A stretch of 64,000 nucleotides of DNA from Akebia trifoliata. Taxonomy: Eukaryota; Streptophyta; Magnoliopsida; Ranunculales; Lardizabalaceae. The notes under the pieces were generated by a model. That model did no database searches. It was not told where the DNA came from and saw nothing but the letters and a program-made list of their open reading frames with translations. Within the stretch, counting starts at the first letter, position 1. The number at the start of each line of letters is the position of its first letter. Made by a program: the position numbers and the translations under genes. This document shows, piece after piece, positions 1 to 10,658 of the stretch. The stretch lies in contig CM030713.1 of assembly GCA_017979445.1 (NCBI GenBank), positions 28,005,934-28,069,933 of the forward strand, written 5' to 3'.

Positions 1-1529
1 TTACATTCCATTTGAACATCCCTTCCAAGGCATAGTCTTTTCCAATAAATACACCATTCTTGAATAAAATAAATTTATCCAATTCAAACACTAGTTTAAA
101 ATCATGCTTAACAAGTAAGCTGGCCGATACAATTTTTTTTCAAATTTTCGGTACATAAAGAACATCAACTAATGTGACGATTTTTCTAGAAGTCAATTGT
201 AAGTAGATCTTCTATTGGCCAATGCTATTTTCCATTGATGAATTTTCCATGCAATGAATTGGATCATCATTAACTTTCTCTTAAGACGTAAACATGTTTT
301 GATCATTACAAACATGTCTATTGGCTTCGGTATCAACCCACCACTCTTTGTCATCGTCAGTCATGTTGATTTAGAAGATTATGGCTTCAAATTTTTCTTC
401 CACTGTGTTTACTTGCTTTTTCAATTTCATGAAATGACAACAATCCCTTTTGAAATGACCAGTTTCCCATTGTGATAACATGCACCTTTCTTTGATTTTT
501 CTTGTATTCTTTTTGTGCTCAATGATTTGGAAATTCATAAACTTTCTTTTCTTTGTTAGTTGCATCTCAGCTTTTGATTCAATTAGATTAACTTTGGATG
601 ATATTTTGACTTAATTTTCTTGTTTATCTCTTAATCGAGACTTTTCTTCAATTCTAAGATATTGAAGAAGTTCTTCCATGATTTTCCTCTCTTTACTATG
701 ATTGAGACTTACGGTAATCATTCCAAGAAGGAGGCAACTTGGCGATTATCAAATTAACTAGAAAATCTTCATCAAAATGAGATCTTTCAACAATCATATA
801 ATTTATAATTGCTTGAAACTCATGAACTTGGCCAAGAATAGGTTTATTATTAACCATTTTGAAATTAAAAAATTGACTCACTATGTAGGAGTGATATCTG
901 ACATCCTCAGTTTTGTACTTCTTTTCAAGTGCATCCTAGAGTTCTTTTGTCAATTTTGTTGATTAGTAGACATCGAACAACGAATCCGATAAAGCATTGA
1001 GAATGTATCCCCTATATGCATAATCACCCACTTCGCATTTTTGCTTTCTCCAAACTTCGTCAATGTTAGATGAATCATCAACAATTGGATTTGAAGTGAG
1101 AACATGCACTAGTTTTAACGTGGTCAGTAAAAACGGAAGTTATTATCAACCATTTTGAAATTAAAAAATTGACTCTCTATGTAGGAGTGATAATTGGCAT
1201 TCTTAGTTTTTATACTTCTTTTCAAGTGCATCCCAAAGTTCTTTCGTCAATTTGATTGATGGGTAGACATCGAACAACGAATTTGATAAAACATTGAGCA
1301 TGTGTCCTCTATATGCATAATCATCTACTTCTCATTTTTGCTTTTTCCTAACTTCGTCAATGGTAGATGAATCATCAACAATTGGACTTGTTGAAGTGAG
1401 AACATGCACCACTCTTAAAGTGGTCAATAGAAAATGAAGTTTTTGTTGCCATCGCTTGAAATTCATGCCATCAAAACTGTCCAACTTGGAGTATTGGTTG
1501 AACATTGGTGAAGGTGGAAAATAGGCCAT
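1..1529 (-). pseudogene. copia gag-protease relic (element A)
   Basis: The gag start is at 1529 (MAYFPPSPMFNQYSKLDSFD), followed by FKRWQQKLHFLL, the usual N-terminal region of copia gag (DUF4219/UBN2 type). Further on come LIIAKLPPSWNDYRK near 750 and a damaged CCHC zinc knuckle near 484-440, where TGHFKRDC survives but the first cysteines are disturbed by a shift. Near 350-290 the protease site reads WWVDTEANRHVC, with DTE in place of the catalytic DTG. Stops, shifts and an internal 295-bp duplication show a pseudogene. The family is clear; the position of each break is approximate. Confidence 0.75.
846..1439. repeat. 295-bp direct duplication inside copia A gag
   Basis: About 846-1139 and 1140-1439 are two adjacent diverged copies of the same gag segment. 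Both contain CATTTTGAAATTAAAAAATT, the GTAGACATCGAACAACGAAT block and GATGAATCATCAACAATTGG in the same order. Confidence 0.85.
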
Positions 1530-1703
1530 GATATTGGCTTAAATTTGTTGGAGAAATTTGGAAATCAAATAGAAAAGAGATTAGAAAATTCAAAAACCGA
1601 TTTGAGGCACAAGTAATATTGTTGTCTTTAAAGCAATATTCGCCCCTACCACGTGAAACGTGATCAACAATGGGTGGTTGGCAAAGTCGATTCTATGATA
1701 CAA

Positions 1704-2110
1704 CGGATTGAATTTCAATGCTTGTGATTGACTTGTCGAGTCTAATCACGCTCCTCTGAACACCAAAATCTAAAGAATACTTTGATCAAATGAGGGAACT
1801 TGTGGGGATGAGTTTAAAACACAAATTTTAATGAATTTGTGTGTTGAAATTTAAAGTCCAAATGAATGAAAAATCTTTAAATAGATTACCAAAGGGTGTG
1901 TTAGACACCCTTTCAAAGAAACCAAAGGATCAATGGTTGCCAAAGAAACCATTGGATTTGAAATTAATTTGTAAAAGAAACAAGGGTTGCAACTTTTAAT
2001 AAAATAAATTTCCTTTTAAAAAGTATTGCTTTAAAAAAAAAATTAACTACATGAATACAACAGTTGGACCAAAATCGACTCCAACCATTTGAATTTAAAA
2101 TTCTCTAACA
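1704..2110 (-). repeat. 5' LTR of copia A
   Basis: Bounded on the outside by TGTTAG at 2110 (minus strand) and on the inside by a degenerate tRNA-Met primer binding site at 1703-1689. It contains a TATTTAAAG TATA-like box on the minus strand around 1883-1875. No partner LTR is in the window, so the inner boundary rests on the primer site alone. Confidence 0.5.
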
Positions 2111-3147
2111 CTCGTGAGGGTCGTGATGGTGATACTATTTGTAGTCATGGTATTGATAAGTCAAATTGGAAATGCAACTATTCTAGAAAGACGAGACATA
2201 CTAAGGATTATTGTTGGGACAAATGAGGATGTCTTGACTATGCCCACAATGCATCTGTTAATAAGTACTCCGCATCTGCCACTCAACCATCTGCTTTCAG
2301 ACCCTTGATTAATATTTTTGAGTCTTAGGACAATCTTACTGCTTAACTTAGTCAGATCCATCAGAAGTTCTTAGGTCTATCATTTCCTTTATTTTCTCCC
2401 ACAACAACTATGGTAAATGCATGTAATTCTGCTTGTGCAGTTGCTTGATTTCCTTCATCTTCCTAGGTTATTAACTTTGGTGCTAGAGCTCACATGTCTA
2501 GTATCTCCTCCATCTTTTCTAATTTTTACTCATCTAGATCTCATATTGTTTCAACTGATGGTTCTTCTCGCCCTGTCCTTGGCATTGGTGATCTTCACCT
2601 TACCAATTCCATGACACTCACTTCTGGCATATTTGTTCCTAAATTTTCTTTTAATATTCTATTTGTAAGTCAACTAACAAAACGACTAAACTTTTCTGTA
2701 TCTTGTTCTCCTACCTCTAGTGTTTTTGAAGACCTCAGGACAAAGAAAGTGATTGGTTCGGGCATGAATGGAATGGGCTGTATTTTCTGGACTATGATGA
2801 TCTGATTCCTGCTTTTAGTATTGTCTTCTCTTCTCTACAGTGGCATTTTCGTTTTGGTCACCTGTCATTGCAGAAGTTGTGTCAAGTTGTTCCTATACTG
2901 AGTTTTGTTTTGAGTATTAGAATGTAAGATTTGTCAATCAGGCAAGCATCACCATAGAAGTTTTCCTCATAGTCTAGAGAGTCGTCGGTTGAGTCCTTTT
3001 GATGCAATCCATTCGAATATTTAAGGTCCTGTAAGAATAAAAAGTACTTATCATTTTTCTTATTTTGTCATTTTTGTGGTTGATTACTCTATAATGACTT
3101 GGCTTTTTTTAATAAAAGACCATTCTGAAATACCAAAAATTTTCTTA
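2111..3147 (+). pseudogene. copia B late gag, protease, integrase N-terminal relic
   Basis: From 2115 the frame gives a gag tail with a zinc-knuckle remnant (CNYSRKTRHTKDYCWDK). Next comes a protease site decayed to VINFGARAHMS (normally W-x-DSGA-x-HM) and the copia protease body (SSRPVLGIGDLHLTNSMTLT, then FVPKFSFNILFVSQLTKRLN). From about 2925 follows the pre-integrase zinc region CKICQSGKHHHRSF, and then TWLFLIKDHSE of the integrase fold. The frame runs into the Harbinger insertion at 3148 and resumes at 8873. In-frame stops make it non-functional. Confidence 0.8.
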
Positions 3148-4884
3148 GGACTTGTTAGTTTGGGCTTCTTCGGCTTTTAGTATTTTTAAGTGAAAAAGTC
3201 ATGGTGGCTGATGTCCATTTGGGCTTTATAGGCCTATGGAAATTCAAATTGAAGCCCGAAATAACTCTTTTTTGAAGTCAATTTTGTAGTGTTCCGCGAA
3301 GGACCTTTTGCGTAAAGCCAAAAATCGAAAATGACTCTGACTAAAATTACCAATCTTGCCAAATGTGGTCGCATATTCGAATATGAGCATATGTTATTTT
3401 CAAAGTGAAAATCACATAAGTTATAGTCGCATACCCCAAATTATGTTGTATGCCAATTAGCGATAACATATTTTTGTGTGCGATGGCATATGCGATTTGT
3501 GTGGTGGCGTATGCGATTTTTGCGATGACATATTTTTTTACATTTTTTTTTTCTTACAACATGTGATGTGTGAAATTGCCTATGCTATTTAACAACATTG
3601 GAAATGATCAAACCACCCTTCATCTTTAAAAAATATTCCACCAAAGTTAAGGTGAATAAAGAAAAGCCAAAAAAAATTTGTTCTTTGTTGTAGCTTGACT
3701 CCACTCTTCCACAGAAACTTTGGAAGGTTAAGGCATCACGACATTGGAAAAGATTAAAAATTAGTCTGTTATTCTGGTAATTGATCTATTCTCTTTTTTC
3801 TTCATCTTCTCATTATTTTTATGAATTATTTCACTAGTTTTGTAGTTTTAATGGAGATTTGAGTCAAGAATGTGATTGTTGAATTTTGTTCTTCTTAATC
3901 TTGCCTTACTTTTTTTTGAAAAGTGTTGTATCATATGAGATTTTTCTTTGTTCTTGCTTAATATGTGGTCTAAGAAGATCAAGTTGTGCTATTGGTTTTT
4001 GATGTTCTTTTAATGGTGGATTCATGCATTCAGTTTAATTTCTTCAAGGTTCAAGCTATCTATAAAGGATTTTTATTTTTTTTCCCCTTTCGCTCGTCTA
4101 TGTATCAATTTATTGTCATCTTGTTCTTTTGTGATCTAAAACCTACAAAAAATATGAGGTTTCTATCTATTTCTTCATGAACTCACCAAATTAAAACCAT
4201 GACTTATTTTTTTAACCTCTTTGTGGGTTAAACCTCTCAAGATCTTGTATTTTTAAACCTCTTTATAGGTTAGGGCATTATGACTTTGATCTCCAGTGGA
4301 CAAGATGAGCAAGCTTGATTAGTGAGTTTTAACCATTAAATTTAACCATATTTTAATTTTGGATGTATATCTAGTCGACTAGAAGAGCAACCTTGACCCT
4401 ATATATACCTTCCAAATTTCAGATTTTTGTGTATTGTTTAACCCATTTGTGGGTTATTCTTGCTTTAATTTTTTTTATTATTATTAATTATAGAAATATG
4501 TTTGATTCATCATGATTTTGATTTATGTTATTTTTTTATTTATTTACTTGAAATATGTTTGTACGAAATATATGCGGCTAAATAGGATCTTAGTTTTTAA
4601 TATGTTTGATTCACAATTTTGAATTTTTGGTATACAATGTGATCTTATTTTTGTAATGCAAATCACTAAAATTTGTTAGGTTATTAGAACATGATGGTTA
4701 AGAATGTCAAAGAAATAGGAGCAGTAGATGGCTAGATTTTGTCTATGAAGGAGTAGGGTAAAATTTCATTTGATTTAAAATAGAATAAACATTCCATCAT
4801 TGCTAGATAGATCTGTAGGGTTCTTTGAAGAATGAGCCAATGAATTGGATTTTTTCAATAAATGATCTCGGACAAGCAAGAGCC
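3148..4884. other. Harbinger left arm without recognisable coding sequence
   Basis: AT-rich sequence with imperfect short repeats of the type GCGATGGCATATGCGATTTG around 3420-3540 and several T-rich tracts. I see no conserved protein. It probably holds the 5' untranslated part and an intron of the transposon ORFs. Confidence 0.4.
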
Positions 4885-5330
4885 CAATTGGAAAGGAATG
4901 AATGGTTCCCTGGCGCTTCATGGGACGGACGTTCGCAGTCCCCCTCCCTCTAATCTAACCCTACCTCGCTCGCCCAGGTCTGCCGGCACAATAAGAGAAT
5001 GAGGGTCGATGTAATTGAGCTTGCTTGTGCAGGCGAGGACCGCTCGGCTAGGGCGCGCCAGAGGAGCTTCGAGTGACTTGTTAGGGCTGTCGAAGAGCAA
5101 AGAATCAAGTCACTCGAAGCTCTGCCCTTTGCTTTGCCCCGTGCTGTCTCCCTCCAGTTGCTCAGTGAAAAACGTTGAAGTCAATTGCCCTTCCCGTTCT
5201 CATCAAACAAAAGACTACCATACACGTCCTTTGCCGGCAAGCTACCCTCGTCCGTCATTTCTATCCGCCCGCGCGCGAGATCAGATCGACTACTCTACTC
5301 TACTACACTACCATTAAGGCGTAGAGAAAT
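4885..5330. other. GC-rich segment, possible organellar (mitochondrial) DNA insert
   Basis: A sharp rise in GC content inside an AT-rich element, with runs such as GGCGCGCCAGAGGAGCTTC and CCCGCCCGCGCGCGAGATC (imperfectly quoted here by position: about 5057-5077 and 5266-5282). It contains an inverted repeat: GAGCTTCGAGTGACTTG at 5068-5084 against CAAGTCACTCGAAGCTC at 5106-5122. Composition is like plant mitochondrial intergenic DNA, but no mitochondrial gene is visible, so the origin is inferred. Confidence 0.35.
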
Positions 5331-5559
5331 GTATGTTAGATGCACCTATTATGGTATTCAATTTTCAGAAATAGAATTGGCAAAAGATTGGTTAATTAAC
5401 AGTATTCATATAAAGATCATATTGTTTGTTTATCTGCGTGGAATTGGTTAAGAAAGGAAAAAAAAGACCTGATACTTCATTTAATATGCTGAGGTATTCA
5501 TCTCTAATAATGTAATTCTAGACAAAGACTTGCCTTGTTACACTAAGAAGCAACATAAG

Positions 5560-6069
5560 AATCACTAGGATAAAACTAAAGGTATTTGGGCTCGATGGAT
5601 TGAGCTGTAAGCAAATAGTGGTGTGGGTTAAGATGTTGTTAACAATAAGGTCTTGGCAAGCAATGACTGGATAAGAATGTCACGTTTACCTATTCAAACT
5701 TATAAAATAAGTTTATTTATTTTGTAAAAAAATAAAATTGGCTCGCAATGACGTTATGAGGGACTGGACCATGTTGATGAGTTGGACATATTATTTGGTG
5801 GGATCTATGCTACTGGAGAATGTATTGCTAGCTTAAGTACGCCTGGTACGCGTCCATCTATAGGGCCATCTAGAGAAGTTGAGGATAAGCTTCAAGATGA
5901 TGATCCTGAGTTTGTTCAAGAAAAACAACTATCAGAATCACAACCATTAGGTTTCCAGCCATCTGTCGATATTTCTCCTAATGTTGATGATGATGATATC
6001 CCTATATTTATTGCACCATCGTGTAGGAGATCTGGAGGTATCTTTGATTTCCTACTTCATTCTAGATGA
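5560..6069 (+). pseudogene. Harbinger accessory Myb/SANT-like ORF relic
   Basis: Plus-strand frames give WARWIEL then ANSGVG and LASNDWIRM, matching the end of the plant Myb/SANT-like domain (pattern W..W..L...TG.GWD....T..ASDEWW). They continue into LDILFGGIYATGECIASLST, the usual LF-G-x-x-ATG motif after that domain. From 5782 the frame is open for 95 codons with an acidic tail (LQDDDPEFVQEK, NVDDDDIPIF). In PIF/Harbinger elements this DNA-binding partner is needed together with the transposase. Stops in the SANT part make it a relic. It lies upstream of the transposase in the same orientation, as expected. Confidence 0.6.
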
Positions 6070-6729
6070 CAAAAAATGACGAATGCATTTATGTTAGGAC
6101 GACAGATTGATCACTTGGTGGAAGTAATTTCGTTGATAATGATTGTTGGTAGTGTACCACCTCCACCACTACCTGTAATTTCGTTGATAGTGATCGTTAT
6201 CGGTTTGCACTAAAATCATTCAATACAAAAGAGTATAGGCAAATTTTTTACATATTACGAACATATGAACTTCATATTGGTGATTGGATGACAAGATGGA
6301 GGATGCTCAAGTTTGTCGTTCGTTGTTCGTCATTCAATGTAGTATATGTGTGTTTATTCTATGTGTTTATTGCCATTATTCATAAATGATCATGACTATA
6401 TGCCATGACTATGGTGGTATTGACAATGTGCATTTTATTAATTTGCTTTGCATGGATTGGGACATATTAGGTTAAGTGGTGAATGGTATGATTTTGATTT
6501 TATTATATATGTTGTATGTTGTGGAGATACTATGATTCTGATTTATATAATTTGTAATTTATGTACTTAATGACAAACTTATGGATTTTGATGATGACAT
6601 TTCCACTCATGATGCCCATGATGATACTTCCACTAACGATGATATGTCTACTTAAGATGAAGTTCTTGACACGAATACCGTAGATGATGATTATCATTTG
6701 ATATTATGGTATTAGGTACCGCTGTTGCA

Positions 6730-7960
6730 ATACAACAATATTACGACACCTTTATCTATAGGGGGTCACATAGGAATTTTGTTTATTATGAAGCAGATTA
6801 TGTGTGTGACATCATTGATGAATAGGGTAATACATGCAATGATTTATTTCAGATGGAACGTCATATTTTCCTAAATTTGTGTGACATATTGGAAGAAAGG
6901 GGACTAGTAAAAGACGAAAAGAAGATATTGATTCAAGAACATGTTGTAATATTTGTTTATACTGTGGGTCACAATGAAAAGCATAGATTTTTTAGGACAA
7001 GTTTTAAGCACTCGTTAGATACCATTAACAAATACTTTCATATGGTTTTGAAAGGTTCAATTGAACTTTCAAAATCTTTGATTATTCATCCTAATCTCAA
7101 TGAAGTCTCAATACATATACGAACCAATCCAAGATATTGCCCATATTTCAAGGTATTTTCTCAACGACTTCCTTCATTTAACATTTTTTCTAATAACGCC
7201 AAATATAATTATTTATATTAAAAATATGTAAATATAAGAATTGTATTAGCTCGATCGATGGGATACATCAGTTCGCATATTTCATATATGCATCAAATAG
7301 ATTTTGAGGACACAAAGACATAACACTAAATGTTATGGTCACGTGTGCTTTTGATATGACATTTACACACATTGTAGTTAGATGAGAGGGATTGACTAAT
7401 GATTTTCTTGTTCCTCAACACTATTAAGAAGTCATCATTACAATTTCGACAACCTCCTCTAGGTTAATTTTTTAAATTAAGATAAGATGCAAGATTAAAA
7501 ATATATATTAATAGATTGTCTTACTTTTTTTATAAGAAAATATTATTTGGTTAACTTTGGATATCCATTGATGGATGGCTGCGTCACACCTTATCGGGAT
7601 ACAACAAGGACAAACAAATAATTGTTTAACTACATACTCTTTCACTGAAAAACGTCATTGAGCGATGTTTTGAAGTCTTAAAGGCAAAATAGACTACTTT
7701 GAGCTAAATGTCTTGTTACAAATTCCAAGCACAATGAGATATCATATTGGCTTGCATGACACTCCATAACTTCATAACAAAATATGCAATTGTAAATTAA
7801 GAATTCAAGCATTTTGAGGAAGAATAAATTGTAAAAGATGATGGGGGTGCACTTAAGGATATAAATAATGATCACCATGAACATAGTCGAGCTCGAGTTA
7901 TTATGGAGAGAATAAGGAATGCAATAGCTGATGCACTATATGATGATTAAGATAGAGCTT
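6730..7960 (+). pseudogene. PIF/Harbinger DDE transposase relic
   Basis: The best-preserved part is 6853-7221, a 122-codon frame: FLNLCDILEERGLVKDEKKI, then IQEHVVIFVYTVGHNEKHR, FRTSFKHSLDTINKYFHMVL and NPRYCPYFK. These are the N-terminal helix-rich motifs of plant Harbinger transposase (nuclease superfamily DDE_4). The expected DDE core after YFK is broken. Later matches are NVMVTCAFDMTFTHIVV near 7332-7380 (the catalytic region that normally reads N..A.CDF...F.Y...GWEGS.D), GCVTPYR near 7576, and the C-terminal helix around 7650-7800. Stops and a gap before 7250 mean no active enzyme. Strand and order agree with the Myb-like ORF upstream. Confidence 0.75.
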
Positions 7961-8099
7961 AGGAGCTTTGTTTTTTTTTTTAATTTTTAATGAAAGTACA
8001 TTGTAATACTTTTAATTTTCATTTTAGATGAAAAATTATATTTCTTTTTCTTTATGACATTGTAACATTTTTTATTTGATAAAACGTGGTGTGTTTGTA

Positions 8100-8420
8100 G
8101 TATTCATGACACATTATTTTCCTCCACATTGTACTTGTGGCCTAATGATGAAATAATTTACTGCTCATATGAAGAAAAATAATGGGATAGTATTTTATAA
8201 ATGCCCATCATGGCAGATAAATTAGTTGGATCTAGTTTAAAACAAGTTTTCTTACCTAGTACACAAAAATTCATTAATATGTTGACTATTATTTGTTTTC
8301 AAAAACACGATGGTGCATTTTTATGGGCAAATGAAGTAATGAACATGACTTGGATAATGCAGTGGATAAAGAACTTATACATGACTTGGAGAATGAGAAG
8401 AATATTAAATATGCATTGAT
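8100..8420 (+). pseudogene. GRF-type zinc-finger fragment in Harbinger right arm
   Basis: Near 8115-8205 the plus strand reads FPPHCTCGLMMK, one stop, FTAHMKKNNGIVFYKCP, matching GRF zinc fingers (C-x-CG, then T..NNGR.FY.CP). A downstream frame gives HDGAFLWANEV, matching the end of the domain (C.FF.W.DE). The third zinc-binding cysteine falls in disturbed sequence. GRF fingers bind single-stranded nucleic acid and occur in many small plant ORFs. Whether it was captured from a host gene or is a transposon part cannot be told. Confidence 0.45.
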
Positions 8421-8869
8421 AGGATGTAATATCTTACTTATAGTATTTATTTTAGTTTTGATTACTGTGTTAGTAGTAACATTTTTCCTTCAAAGATGAA
8501 GGAAAAATATAACAGACTGATGTACGAATTATGTGTTTGTTTGAATATTAATGTAGATGGTAATATGATATTTAGAGGTTTGTCTAAATTTTTAATTAAT
8601 ATTATTTGAATATTGTGAGCCTCATATCTTAAAAAATGTAATTTGACAGTTTTTGTATATATAAGGGCAATTTGGTCAATTTGTTAGAATCTAACTATTA
8701 GAAACTATAAAATAAACATCAATTTTAAGTTATTGTGCAAAACCCAGTACTATTTCAACTTCTGTAACAAACAAACTTCTACTAGAAGTAGCTCACCAAG
8801 CTCAAGGCTTCTACTAATCCCAAAAGACAAATCTTAAAATTGGAGCTGGAAATTGTAAAGAACAAATCC

Positions 8870-9503
8870 TTAGCCTTTTATAATGAGATATTTATTTAGT
8901 TTGAACGATGTGTTAAAAAATTTCGTTCTGACAATGCCCTTGAATATACCCAAAATTGTATATCTGATTTTTGTAGAGACTGCGGTATTATCCATCATAC
9001 TACCTGTCCACATACCTCCCAACAAAATGGTATCGTTGAATGTAAACTTCGTCATCTTTTAGATGTGACTCTCATCTTATTGTTTAACACGTTTGTTCCT
9101 AAATCTTATTGGGTCAATGCTATTTTTACTGCTTACCTCATTAATCAAGTTCTTATACCTATTTTGGGTAGCTAAATACCATTTTCTTTGTTATATCCTT
9201 TCCTTTAGTTCCACATATCTTTGGGTATGTGTCATACATCCATATTCTTGGGATTGGTCGTGATAAGTTGATTTCTCGTGCTATTAAGTATCTTCTATGG
9301 TTATTATACAACTAAAAAGGGCTATCGTTGTTATGATCTTGTATGGCGTCGGAATTATACTGGTGTTGATGTCCCCTATTTTGAGTAGACATTTTTTTTT
9401 CTCTATTTTGGGTCGCCAGTTCGATTATGATCCGATTCATTCTCGTTAAGGGGAGTTAGTTTTGCCTAATGTTTGCCTTCAAGTTCCTTTTTCACCTTGT
9501 ATG
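8870..9503 (+). pseudogene. copia B integrase core relic
   Basis: Continues the frame that ends at 3147. Motifs are FRSDNALEYTQNCISDFCRD, the segment with the second catalytic aspartate; GIIHHTTCPHTSQQNGIVE, which carries the catalytic glutamate; and SYWVNAIFTAYLINQVL. After these, stops accumulate, and near 9300-9390 decayed GYRCYD-like sequence of the integrase C-terminal side appears. It is cut at about 9503 by copia C, and the element resumes with reverse transcriptase after 15020. Confidence 0.8.
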
Positions 9504-9690
9504 TATTGGAAAATAGTAGATAGTAGTAGTCTATTTCTATTTAGGAGTCTAATTCTATTATTTCTGTGTAAGGGCATTTATGTCCATTCACTTATGTAAG
9601 GGCATTTATGTCCATTCACCTTTTTTATTATTATAAATATCTGTCAAGCTCTTAATTAGAGACTTGACAATTCTACAATTCTTCTTAGTA
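9504..9690 (+). repeat. 5' LTR of copia C
   Basis: Starts TATTGGAAAATAGTAGATAG and contains GGGCATTTATGTCCATTCAC twice in tandem, while the 3' LTR has it once; this is a 26-bp duplication private to the 5' copy. A TATAAATATCTG box is shared with the other LTR. The end is set by the primer-site-like sequence that follows. Confidence 0.7.
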
Positions 9691-10049
9691 TCGAGCCATT
9701 AGAATCCCTCTCTTGGTTCCCCTTCAATCTCCTTCCTCATTTTTTCTTCTTATCTCTTTCATTCTATAGAAAAATCAACTAATCTAAAATAACATTGTTA
9801 AGTAGTCTCCCCTTCAGTAGTTCTTTTTTTCCCCTCTTTTTACTAGGATTTTAATCATATGTTGCAATAATTCTCTGCGCTGTGTTTAATGCCAAATTTT
9901 TTTCATCGTTAGCCTATTGGTTGGACTGTTGGGTCCCTTTTTTATCTGCGATAACAACACTGCAGCTTGTGGAGGCGTGCAACAACATCTAGGGTGCCTT
10001 TAGAGACCTATGACAGTGGCTGCAAAGCTTGTTAGTGATCTGCAATAGC

Positions 10050-10460
10050 AACATGATCGTATAATAGCTTGCGACATCAGCAGTTGCCATTGTCGTGCTA
10101 TTTAGCAACCTGTGACAACAAGAGAAATTTTTTTTAGGTCTACAGACCTTGCAACAGAAATCGTAGGGCTATCTATGATTTGCGACGACAACGACAACAG
10201 CAACTATTTGGGTGTTGTTTAGCAACCTACGACAGCTAGGAAGCCTCTTTGGGAGGCCTACGACAACAACTATAGGGTTGTCTGGGATTTATGACAACCA
10301 CTACAACTTCTTTGTGGCTGTTTAGAAACCCATAATAACAAGGAAGCCTCTTTGGGAATTACAACACTTGCGACAGAAGCTATAGTGTTTTGTGGAATCT
10401 GTGACAACAACTATGACTTCTTGGGTGCTATTTGGTAGCCTGCGATCGCAGCAAGGGCTT
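10050..10460 (+). repeat. Degenerate tandem repeats in copia C leader
   Basis: About four diverged copies with a period near 110-120 bp, built on TGCGACAACAAC-like and GCTGTTTAGCAACCTACGAC-like blocks, often with GGAAGCCTCTTTGGGA between them. The repeats sit between the 5' LTR and the gag start at 10659. Confidence 0.65.
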
Positions 10461-10658
10461 TAGACAGCCACAAAACCCCTGCAACAGCAACTTGCTATCT
10501 TCACAGCCCTGTTACAACACCTTGACAACATCATTTTTGTGTGGTTGCTTTGAGTTTTGAAAGTAAAGCCTGTTACTTAGGTGACCTTCCTTAATTTCGA
10601 CTATAAGAGATCTCCCTTTAATCCACAAGTACCGTTACTTCTTCGTTCAGAGTAAGCC

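Larger units (their letters stand above)
1..2110 (-). mobile_element. Ty1/copia element A, 5' part, minus strand
   Basis: Read on the minus strand this is a 5' LTR (about 2110 down to 1704), a tRNA-Met-like primer binding site (1703-1689), then gag and the start of a protease running off the left window edge. The outer LTR end reads TGTTAGAGAA and lies directly against mid-gag sequence of plus-strand copia B at 2111, so A appears to have inserted into B. The other half of A and its 3' LTR lie outside the window. The reading frame is full of stops and shifts, so the copy is dead. Confidence 0.7.
3148..8869 (+). mobile_element. PIF/Harbinger DNA transposon inserted in copia B
   Basis: A 5722-bp element flanked by TTA at 3145-3147 and TTA at 8870-8872, the standard 3-bp target duplication of PIF/Harbinger. 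Left end GGACTTGTTAGTTTGGGCTT, right end (reverse complement) GGATTTGTTCTTT: the outer nine bases match at eight positions and the left end resembles known plant Harbinger termini. Inside are a Myb/SANT-type ORF relic and a DDE transposase relic, both plus strand, plus a GRF zinc-finger fragment. Dropping the element and one TTA puts the two copia B halves in the same reading frame. The element is decayed. Confidence 0.8.

Noticed and set aside
846..1439. CRISPR-like or satellite array
   Set aside because: Only two long copies, both gag-coding; it is a single duplication within a retrotransposon.
5015..5451. Overlapping open frames of 100 and 88 codons, one with a serine/arginine-rich look
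   Set aside because: They arise from the GC-rich block, show no domain, overlap each other in different frames and lie within a decayed transposon.
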